Source: Ignavibacteriota bacterium
Lineage (GTDB): Bacteria > Bacteroidota > Ignavibacteria > UBA10030 > SZUA-254
Direction: 5' to 3'
Length of the DNA stretch: 6,279 bases
Assembly: GCA_016191715.1 (NCBI GenBank)
Contig: JACPVN010000510.1
Coordinates: 1-6,279, forward strand
The translations under genes were made by a program, and so were the position numbers. Within the stretch, counting starts at the first letter, position 1. Every line of letters begins with the position of its first letter. Positions 1 through 5,990 of the stretch are shown here, one piece after another. Under the pieces are notes generated by a model. That model was not told the DNA's origin and made no database searches. It saw only the letters and a program-made list of their open reading frames with translations.

Positions 1-1
1 C

Positions 2-1357
2 GCCACGATTCCCATTGCGTTGTTTGTTGGATTGTGGATGTATAAAATCCGTCCGGGAAGAATTGCAGAAGCGAGCATGATTGGAGTGGTTGGTGTTTTT
101 GCCGCTGTGATAGTTGGCGCGTGGATTCCCGACTCACCGCTTGCAGATTACTTTACTTTTTCCCGTGAAGGAATCATTATTGCAATCGCCGCGTACGGAT
201 TTATCGCTTCCGTCTTACCTGTCTGGTTGCTTCTCTGCCCGCGGGATTATCTTTCATCGTACATGAAGATTGGAACGATTGCCGCTCTTGTTATTGGTGT
301 TGTTGTTGTCCATCCCGATTTGAAAATGCCGGCGATAACGGAATACATTCATGGTGGCGGTCCGATTATTCCCGGAAAAGTTTTTCCGTTTGTTTTCATC
401 ACCATTGCGTGCGGAGCGATTTCCGGATTTCATTCGCTCGTCTCATCCGGTACGACTCCGAAAATGCTCAACAAAGAAACAGAGGCGAGAATGATTGGTT
501 ACGGTGCGATGTTGATGGAAGGATTGGTTGGAGTAATTGCGCTGGTTGCTTCAAGTTCTTTGTTCCCCGGAGATTACTTTGCCATCAATCTTTCCCCGGA
601 AAAGTTTGCCGCACTTGGAATGCAAACAGAAAATCTTGAAATGCTTTCGCATGAAGTCGGCGAACAAATTGCCGGACGACCCGGTGGTGCTGTTTCGCTT
701 GCAGTCGGGTTCGCTCAAATCTTTTCTGCAATTCCCGGCATGGCTGGTTTGATGTCGTACTGGTATCACTTTGCGATTATGTTTGAAGCGCTCTTTATTC
801 TCACGACAATTGATACAGGAACACGAGTCGCTCGTTTTCTTGTTCAGGAATTTGGTGGGCGTGTGTGGAAACGATTCGAGAAAACAGATTGGCTTCCAGG
901 AACGCTTCTCTCGACCGGCTTAGTTGTCTTTGGTTGGGGATATTTCATCTGGACAGGAAACATCAGCACGATTTGGCCCATGTTCGGAACGGCGAATCAA
1001 TTGCTTGCCGCAGTTGCGCTCGCAGTTGCAACAAGCGCGATCATCAACGCAGGAAAAGTACGTTACGCATGGGTAACGCTCGCACCGATGTTGTTTGTGG
1101 CAACAACAACTCTCGTTGCCGGTTTCCTCAACATCACAGATAATTTTTTACCGTTAACCAACAATCCCAAAACAGCAACGCAGGGCTATGTCAATTCTAT
1201 CCTGACTGCAATTATTATGGTCTGTGCAATCGTCATTCTCGTTGAAGCAGTACGCCGTTGGTTTGCCGTGCTGGTAAAGAAAGAAATTATCAAGGATGGA
1301 AAACCTGTATCTCTGAAAGAAAGTAGTTATATTCCATCTGAATATGGATGTAACTAA
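2..1357 (+). CDS. cstA: CstA-family carbon starvation protein (peptide/pyruvate transporter), 5' partial
   Basis: This is an inner-membrane transporter of the CstA family, whose E. coli members CstA and BtsT import peptides and/or pyruvate. The frame is open from base 2 and the first visible residues (ATIPIALFVGLWMYKIRPGR) already match the interior of the family, so the true start lies outside the window. About 451 residues are visible, against roughly 550-700 in complete members. In visible numbering, family hallmarks are PVWLLLCPRDYLSSYMKIG at about 73-91, GFHSLVSSGTTPKML at 142-156, the segment from MSYWYHFAIMFEALF to IDTGTRVARFL at about 251-280, and WPMFGTANQLLAA at 325-337. About ten hydrophobic segments alternate with short loops, and the tail is hydrophilic. 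The TTG at 20 is internal and is not the start. A sensor-kinase gene follows after 55 bases on the same strand, so co-transcription is plausible. Which substrate this member carries cannot be told from the sequence. Confidence 0.95.
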   Translation, partial: ATIPIALFVGLWMYKIRPGRIAEASMIGVVGVFAAVIVGAWIPDSPLADYFTFSREGIIIAIAAYGFIASVLPVWLLLCPRDYLSSYMKIGTIAALVIGVVVVHPDLKMPAITEYIHGGGPIIPGKVFPFVFITIACGAISGFHSLVSSGTTPKMLNKETEARMIGYGAMLMEGLVGVIALVASSSLFPGDYFAINLSPEKFAALGMQTENLEMLSHEVGEQIAGRPGGAVSLAVGFAQIFSAIPGMAGLMSYWYHFAIMFEALFILTTIDTGTRVARFLVQEFGGRVWKRFEKTDWLPGTLLSTGLVVFGWGYFIWTGNISTIWPMFGTANQLLAAVALAVATSAIINAGKVRYAWVTLAPMLFVATTTLVAGFLNITDNFLPLTNNPKTATQGYVNSILTAIIMVCAIVILVEAVRRWFAVLVKKEIIKDGKPVSLKESSYIPSEYGCN

Positions 1358-1380
1358 CAACAAAATCATCTAATCAAACA

Positions 1381-1406
1381 ATTACATTGTCCGCACAACT
1401 TGTAAT
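1381..1406 (+). repeat. Inverted repeat/hairpin just before the sensor-kinase start
   Basis: ATTACA (1381-1386) pairs with TGTAAT (1401-1406), and inside it TTGT (1387-1390) pairs with ACAA (1395-1398). This leaves a CCGC loop and a two-base CT bulge, about ten pairs in all. It sits between cstA and the sensor-kinase gene and ends six bases before the ATG at 1413. No T-run follows, so it does not look like an intrinsic terminator. It could influence initiation of the downstream gene, which has no clear Shine-Dalgarno sequence, or be a protein-binding site. It may also be chance. Confidence 0.35.
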
Positions 1407-1412
1407 GTCATC

Positions 1413-3143
1413 ATGCTCTACTACTATGTTTCGATTGCCTACACGATAATCAACCTGCTGTTGGCGGGAATTATCGTTGTCAAATCTCCGAAGAACCTTC
1501 TCAATCGCTTTTACGCGTTTTGCGTTGGCTGTTTGGTTGTCTATGGACTTGGGATGGATTTACTCAGTGAAGGAGTGTTACGCGGAGATTTGTTCGTCCG
1601 ACTCTCAGAATTTCTCTTTTGCCTTCTTCCATTTTTCTTTCTTCACTTCGTTGTGATATTTCTCCAAAGGTATGACATCCTCAAATCAAAAGCAGTTGTC
1701 ATCGCAATTTATTCAGCGGGATTGCTGAGCTACCTGATGGTCGCAACGGGCATGGTGGGGCAAACAGGAACGGAAAAACTCACATCATCCGGTTTTATTT
1801 ATTACATCACGTGGATGTCCATTTTCTTCAGCATTGGCGTTACGTTATTGTATTCAATGGTCAAAGGATTTGCAGAGAGAAAAGTGAAATCGAATCTTCT
1901 CTTATCAGGTTTTGCCGTTCTTCTCATTGTTCTTCCGGGACCACTGACGCACTCGATTGCTCAGGTTCTTACCATCGGCGGCGCTGAGTGGTATGGAGTG
2001 ACTTCTGCCATCGCGTTACTTGTGACAGTCTATTTACTCTTCCGCCATAAAATTATGGTGACGGTGTATGATTCAATCAAAGCCGCGCTTATTGTCATGA
2101 ATGATTTATTTATCATGACTGATGAGAAGTTTCAAGTTGAAGTTGCAAACGGTTCGCTTACAGGGACGCTTGGTATCACTGAGGCAGATTTATTTGGTCG
2201 TTCATTGAATGATTTTATCGAACCGAAAGATTATATCCCGATGTACTTACATTATGTTCAGAAGAACAAAATGAAAGAGGGAAGATTTGATGCCGAGATG
2301 AAAGATTCCAACGGAAAGATTCTGACAGTCAATTTTTCATTCTCGCCCGTGTTTGAAAATGAACAACTTGTCGGTTTTGTCGGCATGGGAAAAGACATTA
2401 CGGAACAAAAGGTGCTGGAACAGCATCAACGGGAAGCACAGAAACTCGAAAGCATCAGTACGCTTGCTTCCGGGATTGCGTATGATTTCACCAAACTTCT
2501 TTCGGTTATCATGGGGTACGCTCGCTTGATTGACCTTGCGAAAACAGATCCGGAAACACTTTCGAACAGTTCGGACGAAATCAAGAAGAGTGTGCAGAAA
2601 GGTGCTGAATTAGTACGACAAATTTCCGCATTTGCACGACAAACTGCTGATAATCTTGAATCGGTACAAGTGAAGAATTTACTTGATGACATTTCTGTTT
2701 GGATAAAACAGACCATTCCCATCAACATAAAAACATCGGTGCAAGTGGCAGATGGACTTCCTGCCATCAAAGCGGATAAATCGGTGTTTCTTCAAGCGCT
2801 TCAGAATTTATGTTTGAATGCCCGCGACGCGATGATGCCGGATGGAGGAACTCTGGAGATTACAGCGTCAGTAACATTTGCGGAAGAACTCTCTCACAGG
2901 TTTGAAAGTGCAACTGCGAAAAAATATATCGGCATCTACGTGAAAGATACGGGGAGGGGAATGAGCAAAGAAGTGAAGGAACGAATCTTCGAACCGTTCT
3001 TTACGACGAAGGAAAGTACGCAGGCGGCAGGTTTAGGACTTGCAGTCGTCTATGGAGTTGTAAGAAGCCACGGCGGACATATTGATGTTGAAAGTGAATT
3101 GGGGAAGGGGACGACGTTTAATATGTTTTTGCCGGTGGGGTAG
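1413..3143 (+). CDS. Membrane sensor with PAS and histidine-kinase domains, lacking the phosphoacceptor His
   Basis: This 576-residue protein has the layout of a membrane-bound sensor histidine kinase. About seven hydrophobic spans lie within residues 3-211, resembling the 7TM sensor module of some kinases. A PAS domain follows (about 222-332, ending GFVGMGKDITEQ), then a HisKA-like helix pair (about 340-410) and a HATPase domain (about 455-576). The ATP-binding boxes look intact: N469 in NLCLNARDAM, D512 in DTGRGM, FEPFFTTK from 526, and GLGL at 540-543. The helix motif, usually GIAHDFNNLL in this NtrB-like group, reads GIAYDFTKLL, so Tyr357 replaces the phosphoacceptor His and Lys361 replaces the residue at His+4. 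No receiver domain is attached and no response regulator is nearby. The ATG at 1413 is the first good start; an ATG at 1405 is out of frame, and there is no clear ribosome binding site. The gene lies 55 bases after cstA. Kinase-like fold is very likely; activity is doubtful. Confidence 0.9.
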   Translation: MLYYYVSIAYTIINLLLAGIIVVKSPKNLLNRFYAFCVGCLVVYGLGMDLLSEGVLRGDLFVRLSEFLFCLLPFFFLHFVVIFLQRYDILKSKAVVIAIYSAGLLSYLMVATGMVGQTGTEKLTSSGFIYYITWMSIFFSIGVTLLYSMVKGFAERKVKSNLLLSGFAVLLIVLPGPLTHSIAQVLTIGGAEWYGVTSAIALLVTVYLLFRHKIMVTVYDSIKAALIVMNDLFIMTDEKFQVEVANGSLTGTLGITEADLFGRSLNDFIEPKDYIPMYLHYVQKNKMKEGRFDAEMKDSNGKILTVNFSFSPVFENEQLVGFVGMGKDITEQKVLEQHQREAQKLESISTLASGIAYDFTKLLSVIMGYARLIDLAKTDPETLSNSSDEIKKSVQKGAELVRQISAFARQTADNLESVQVKNLLDDISVWIKQTIPINIKTSVQVADGLPAIKADKSVFLQALQNLCLNARDAMMPDGGTLEITASVTFAEELSHRFESATAKKYIGIYVKDTGRGMSKEVKERIFEPFFTTKESTQAAGLGLAVVYGVVRSHGGHIDVESELGKGTTFNMFLPVG

Positions 3144-3219
3144 AATTACCGAATGTATTACTTTTTTTCGACATCAATTAAAGGGTTATTTTCTTTCAAA
3201 CAAATATTAATAAAAAAAT

Positions 3220-3432
3220 ATGCAAACAGTAGAAGCCATTTTTGAAAATAACGTTTTGAGACCATTGACTCCCGTGGAAGGTTTACGCAATCATCAACGT
3301 GTAGAATTGACGATACATGTACCGACAAGAAAAAAGCAATTGCGTGAACTTGTTGGGACGCTTAGCAAAGATGAGGGTGAAGCAATGAGCAATTTGATAG
3401 ACAGGGAGTTTGAAGCCATTGAAGAAGAATAA
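3220..3432 (+). CDS. vapB: AF2212-like (DUF104) antitoxin, VapB role
   Basis: This 70-residue protein matches the AF2212-like antitoxin family. The N-terminal half (MQTVEAIFENNVLRPLTPVE, then LRNHQRVELTI) is the typical short beta-rich DNA-binding part. The charged C-terminal half (from about KKQLRELVG, ending REFEAIEEE) is expected to wrap the toxin. The length is normal for the family. The gene ends inside the start of the PIN-domain toxin gene, the usual order of antitoxin first and toxin second, with translational coupling likely. In the cytoplasm it should neutralise the toxin and probably repress its own promoter. The start at 3220 is preceded by an A-rich leader (AATAAAAAAAT) with no Shine-Dalgarno sequence. 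The 76 bases upstream, after the sensor-kinase stop, probably hold the promoter, but no convincing -35/-10 pair is seen there. Confidence 0.85.
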   Translation: MQTVEAIFENNVLRPLTPVEGLRNHQRVELTIHVPTRKKQLRELVGTLSKDEGEAMSNLIDREFEAIEEE

Positions 3433-3814
3433 CATCATCGCCCTTGATACGAATGCATTTATTGCATACCGTCAAGGGATAGATGAAGTTTGCAACCGAA
3501 TTGATAACGCAGAGGATATCTTGGTCTCTGTTGTCGTAATTGGAGAATTATTATTTGGTGCGCTTAATAGTACTCAGGTTGAAAAGAACAGAGCGGCAAT
3601 TGAAAAACTAACTCAAAATGCAACCGTAATCTCTGTTGATAAAAGTATGGCTGAGAAATATGCAGAAGTCCGTAATACTCTTAAGAAAGCGGGAAGCCCA
3701 ATTCCGGAAAATGATATGTGGATCGCTGCTTCATGCCTTCAACTGAATGTGCCTTTATTAACAAATGACCAACACTTCGACTACGTCCCGGGGATAAAAA
3801 CAATTCACTGGTAA
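3419..3814 (+). CDS. vapC: PIN-domain ribonuclease toxin (VapC)
   Basis: This is a toxin of the VapC type, a magnesium-dependent RNase of the PIN fold that typically cuts tRNA or rRNA when not held by its antitoxin. All expected acidic residues are visible, numbered from the chosen start: D10 in IALDTNAFIAY, E43 in VVIGELLFGA, D99 in PENDMWIAASCL, and D117 in LLTNDQHFDYVPGI. The length of 131 residues is typical, and the C-terminus (GIKTIHW) looks complete. The start codon is TTG. I chose 3419 because AGGGAG at 3403-3408 lies ten bases upstream; a second in-frame TTG at 3410 would add three residues but sits almost on that site. Either start overlaps the antitoxin gene (14 or 23 bases), indicating translational coupling. 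The target RNA cannot be told from sequence. Confidence 0.88.
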   Translation: MKKNNIIALDTNAFIAYRQGIDEVCNRIDNAEDILVSVVVIGELLFGALNSTQVEKNRAAIEKLTQNATVISVDKSMAEKYAEVRNTLKKAGSPIPENDMWIAASCLQLNVPLLTNDQHFDYVPGIKTIHW

Positions 3815-3826
3815 TAATAATTTTGT

Positions 3827-3863
3827 TGAAAGATACGGAACCTCATGAATACCTAATCTTTCA
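3827..3863. repeat. Inverted repeat between convergent gene ends
   Basis: TGAAAGAT (3827-3834) is repeated inverted as ATCTTTCA (3856-3863) with a 21-base loop. It spans the gap between the vapC stop and the stop of the minus-strand cytochrome-like gene, and its right arm falls in the last codons of that gene. A shared terminator would make sense at this place, but the stem is AT-rich and no T-run follows on either strand, so this is a weak candidate. Confidence 0.22.
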
Positions 3864-4476
3864 CTCTCAAAATCACTTTTCTCTCAAAGTAATTGCCGAG
3901 CATTCCTTCTTTTGCTTTTCCTTTTTCCGATGCACCGGATGTGAGCATCACTTGTAAAGTAATTTCTGCATTCTGAGCCGCGTCAGTCGGGCGGAGTGTC
4001 ATCGGAAGCACAGTAAGATTTGCATCATTATACCCTTCAAGTTTATCGCCGACTAATCTGCAAGCCATCTGAAGGTTTACATCCCATCCGGGTGCAAACT
4101 TCGATAAGGAATTAGTCTCGATTGTTTTTGGGTCAATAAAAAGCCACGCATTTCTGAAAGGTGTTGGGGTTGTTTCGTCTTTCTTGTGTGCGATAAGTGT
4201 ACGAACAGTGAGAGGTTCGCCCCGCTTTACTTCAATGACAAAACTTCCATCTGATTGAATGAACGAATTGTTTTTGTCTTTTTCGATTATCTCGATGATT
4301 GTTTTTCCATCATCTTTCCATGGACCATTATTCACATGGCAGGAAAGACAGTTCTTCATTTTGGAAAGTATTCCGACCGCCGGTGGATACGCGATTGCTG
4401 TTGACAAACTGAAAATCAGGAGACAGCAGAGAATCAAAAATGTTGTAAAGAGGTTTTTGTTTGATTGCATTTGCAT
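3853..4476 (-). CDS. Secreted monohaem c-type cytochrome-like protein of unknown function
   Basis: This 207-residue protein begins with a signal peptide: charged start, hydrophobic core FLILCCLLIFSLS at about 13-25, and a likely AIA cleavage site at 27-29. It should act in the periplasm or at the outer face of the membrane. Shortly after the cleavage site lies one CXXCH motif (C43, C46, H47, in KNCLSCHVNNGPW), which predicts one covalently attached haem c. The rest, from about residue 60, contains no second CXXCH and reads as a beta-rich domain with a well-ordered C-terminus (GNYFERKVILRVKD). I do not recognise a named family for this domain. The ATG at 4476 has GGAAGAG seven bases upstream, which favours it over the ATG at 4470. 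It follows yebC by 28 bases on the same strand, so the two are probably co-transcribed. An electron-transfer or redox-sensing role is inference only. Confidence 0.8.
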   Translation of the reverse strand: MQMQSNKNLFTTFLILCCLLIFSLSTAIAYPPAVGILSKMKNCLSCHVNNGPWKDDGKTIIEIIEKDKNNSFIQSDGSFVIEVKRGEPLTVRTLIAHKKDETTPTPFRNAWLFIDPKTIETNSLSKFAPGWDVNLQMACRLVGDKLEGYNDANLTVLPMTLRPTDAAQNAEITLQVMLTSGASEKGKAKEGMLGNYFERKVILRVKD

Positions 4477-4504
4477 AGAAGTACTCTTCCTTTCTTCGTG
4501 AATG

Positions 4505-5215
4505 TTATTGTTTCATATTGTGAAACACTGCCTGCACATCGTCATCGTCCTCAATTTGGTCAAGGAGTTTCTGAATTTCTTCTTGTTGTTCCGATGAAAT
4601 CTCAGTTGTTGAAAGAGGAATCCGTTGTAACTCAGCGCTGAGAACTTCCACCCCTTTATCTTCGAGCGCTTTCTGCATTTTCCTGAAATCAGCATACGAG
4701 GTGTTGAGATATGCTTCTTCGCCATCCACAGTAAACTCTTCTAAACCAAAATCAATCAGTTCCAACTCTAACTCATCTTTGTTGATACTTTTTGCCGAGA
4801 TGGTGAACATTCCTTTTCGTTCAAAAAGAAAATCAAGCGAGCCGGTTGTACCAAGCGCACCGCCGGCGCGCGTGTAATACATGCGGATGTTTGCCACAGT
4901 CCGTGTCGGGTTGTCGGTCGCGCTTTCTGCAATGATGGCAATGCCATGCGGTCCGTAGCCTTCATACACTACTTCCTGAAAGTCCGCCGCATCTTTCGAT
5001 GCCGCGCGTTTAATCGCCGACTCGACATTATCTTTCGGCATGTTCACGTCTTTGGCGTTCTGGATGACAAGGCGAAGCCGCGCGTTGCCATGCGGGTCAG
5101 GTCCGCCTGCCCTTACTGCAATTGCAATTTCTTTCCCGATTTTTGCAAACGTTTTTGCCATCTTTGCCCAACGTTTTTCTTTACGCGCCCGTCTGAATTC
5201 AAATGCTCGACCCAT
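4505..5215 (-). CDS. yebC: YebC/PmpR/TACO1 family protein
   Basis: This is a full-length member (236 residues) of the YebC/PmpR family. Members were first named as probable transcriptional regulators and are now tied to translation, helping ribosomes through difficult proline-rich stretches, as for mitochondrial TACO1. Recognisable parts are the N-terminus MGRAFEFRRARKEKRWAKMAK, the segment GGPDPHGNARLRLVIQNAK at about 58-76, NMPKDNVESAIKRA at about 79-92, the central YEGYGPHGIAIIAESATDN at about 104-122 with RTVANIR after it, GGALGTTGSLDFLFERKG, and the C-terminal acidic DDDDVQAVFHNM. The N-terminal form is the one I associate with Bacteroidota and Chlorobi relatives. The start at 5215 fits the family exactly; the leader is A-rich without a clear Shine-Dalgarno sequence. 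The cytochrome-like gene follows after 28 bases. Confidence 0.96.
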   Translation of the reverse strand: MGRAFEFRRARKEKRWAKMAKTFAKIGKEIAIAVRAGGPDPHGNARLRLVIQNAKDVNMPKDNVESAIKRAASKDAADFQEVVYEGYGPHGIAIIAESATDNPTRTVANIRMYYTRAGGALGTTGSLDFLFERKGMFTISAKSINKDELELELIDFGLEEFTVDGEEAYLNTSYADFRKMQKALEDKGVEVLSAELQRIPLSTTEISSEQQEEIQKLLDQIEDDDDVQAVFHNMKQ

Positions 5216-5257
5216 GTTTCGTTTTCTTTGTTCTTAGTGGTTGATAAATTTTAAGTA

Positions 5258-5275
5258 TGTAAATATAATAAAAAG
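5258..5275 (-). promoter_or_regulatory. yebC: Possible -10 region of the yebC promoter
   Basis: On the minus strand, the bases upstream of yebC include TATTATATTTAC, an AT-rich stretch about 45-55 bases before the ATG. It fits a TATTAT-like -10 box or, loosely, the TAnnTTTG -7 element of Bacteroidota. No convincing -35 partner is seen (TTTAAC further upstream is a poor match). Position in the only sizeable gap before yebC is the main support. Confidence 0.25.
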
Positions 5276-5280
5276 GAAGG

Positions 5281-5340
5281 AGAGTTAAACGCTCGTCATT
5301 TGCTTACGGCTCGTAGAGTTATTGGTCATTTGTCATTAGT
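5281..5340. repeat. Short interspersed word repeats and tandem heptamers
   Basis: The 141-base spacer between mazF and yebC holds several repeated words: AGAGTTA at 5281-5287 and 5315-5321, GCTCGT at 5291-5296 and 5309-5314, and GTCATTTG at 5295-5302 and 5325-5332. The last copy runs directly into a second, near-identical heptamer, so TCATTTG and TCATTAG (5326-5339) stand in tandem. The pattern suggests a degenerate duplicated unit of about 30 bases or a remnant of a dispersed intergenic repeat. No coding sequence is seen here. Confidence 0.4.
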
Positions 5341-5356
5341 TTGTTTTGATAAAGGT

Positions 5357-5710
5357 TCAATGCTCAATTGCTAATTGAAAACAGACTGCTTCTATGATTG
5401 ATGACTGTATCATTTGATTGTCAATAGTGCCATAGTGTTCGGTTAGTCGTCGTTTATCAAGTGTTCGGATTTGATAGCACAATGCAATAGATTCTTTGGT
5501 CAAACCGAATTTGCCTCCTTGTAGAAGTACCTCGTTAGGATAAATTCTACGTGAATCTTTTCTGCTTGTAATAGGAATTGCATTTATCACAGGTAACAAT
5601 TCATTCATTATATCGTCGCTAATAATAAGAACCGGTCTCGTCTTGCCTTGTTCAGAACCAAGAACAGGGTCAAGGTTAGCTTGCCATATACTCCACCGAG
5701 AATAGTTCAT
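5357..5710 (-). CDS. mazF: MazF/PemK-type endoribonuclease toxin
   Basis: This 117-residue protein is a MazF/PemK-family toxin, a cytoplasmic RNase that cuts RNA at short specific sequences when freed from its antitoxin. Family marks are NLDPVLGSEQGKTRPVLIIS at about 12-31, IPITSR at 45-50, GLTKESIALCYQIRTLDKRR in the second half, and a C-terminal helix ending FQLAIEH. Arg25 and Thr48 fall at the positions of the catalytic Arg and Thr of Bacillus subtilis MazF, so it is probably active. The usual N-terminal RGD/RGE-I-W motif reads RWSIW here. Its ATG overlaps the TGA of the upstream antitoxin gene in an ATGA junction (5707-5710), showing tight translational coupling. The frame is intact and ends 141 bases before yebC, which reads the same way. 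Confidence 0.9.
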   Translation of the reverse strand: MNYSRWSIWQANLDPVLGSEQGKTRPVLIISDDIMNELLPVINAIPITSRKDSRRIYPNEVLLQGGKFGLTKESIALCYQIRTLDKRRLTEHYGTIDNQMIQSSIIEAVCFQLAIEH

Positions 5711-5931
5711 AATGTTTCGTGTTCAAGCATATCGAAATCATTATTCACTTCCAGTAAATCACGAAGATAAAGTGGATCCGATGCAGCTTGTTGCATCAAC
5801 TCAATTTTCTTATTGCGATTGTTTGATACTTCTGCTATTGTTACAAAAACTTCTTCGGAGCGGAGTTCCTGAGGTAAAGTAATAGTTAGCTGATTATTTT
5901 GTGGGACTTTGATTTTTTGACTGTAAGTCAT
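5707..5931 (-). CDS. mazE: MazE-like antitoxin partner of the MazF toxin
   Basis: This 74-residue protein directly precedes and overlaps the MazF toxin by four bases, the standard place for its antitoxin. The N-terminal part (about 3-35, with KVPQNNQLTITLPQELRSEE) is beta-rich and suits a small DNA-binding domain. The C-terminal part (about 42-74) has the motif KIELMQQAASDPLYLRDLLE followed by an acidic tail ending DFDMLEHETL, a form I associate with antitoxins of PemK/MazF toxins. It should bind and inhibit MazF and probably repress its own promoter. It is not clearly a classical SpoVT/AbrB-fold MazE, so the symbol reflects role rather than close homology. No strong Shine-Dalgarno sequence precedes the ATG; a palindrome lies 17-26 bases upstream. 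Confidence 0.78.
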   Translation of the reverse strand: MTYSQKIKVPQNNQLTITLPQELRSEEVFVTIAEVSNNRNKKIELMQQAASDPLYLRDLLEVNNDFDMLEHETL

Positions 5932-5947
5932 ATTGCAATTTCTTATC

Positions 5948-5957
5948 TTGTTAACAA
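5948..5957. promoter_or_regulatory. Perfect palindrome upstream of the antitoxin, candidate operator
   Basis: TTGTTAACAA is a perfect ten-base palindrome lying 17-26 bases before the antitoxin start on the minus strand. Type II antitoxins commonly repress their own operon by binding such palindromes near the promoter, so this is a candidate autoregulatory site. It is short and AT-rich, so chance occurrence is possible. No clear -35/-10 pair accompanies it. Confidence 0.33.
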
Positions 5958-5990
5958 CATTTTTCTTGATTGAACAAACTCAACTGCTTG

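Noticed and set aside
865..1143. Open frame of 92 codons on the plus strand inside cstA
   Set aside because: It lies wholly inside the well-supported cstA frame, and its translation is rich in Arg, His, Cys and Ser with no recognisable motif, as expected for an out-of-frame shadow.
2426..2770. Open frame of 114 codons on the minus strand inside the sensor-kinase gene
   Set aside because: It is antisense to the HisKA region, which has clear domain motifs on the plus strand; its translation shows no family features.
3139..3168. Possible intrinsic terminator after the sensor-kinase gene (GGTA-GAAT-TACC and a run of seven T)
   Set aside because: The stem has only four pairs and the T-run starts eleven bases later, so it does not fit an intrinsic terminator.
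3220..3814. Idea that the VapBC pair is part of a larger defence island
   Set aside because: No helicase, nuclease, reverse transcriptase, methylase or other defence gene is visible next to it; only core-type genes and a second toxin-antitoxin pair surround it.
4946..5254. Open frame of 102 codons on the plus strand opposite yebC
   Set aside because: It is antisense to the strongly conserved yebC gene, and its Cys/Phe/Arg-rich translation looks like a shadow.
5364..5378. Inverted repeat TCAATT-GCT-AATTGA at the 3' end of mazF as a terminator
   Set aside because: It lies within coding sequence, is purely AT-rich at the stem ends with a three-base loop, and has no T-run after it on the minus strand.
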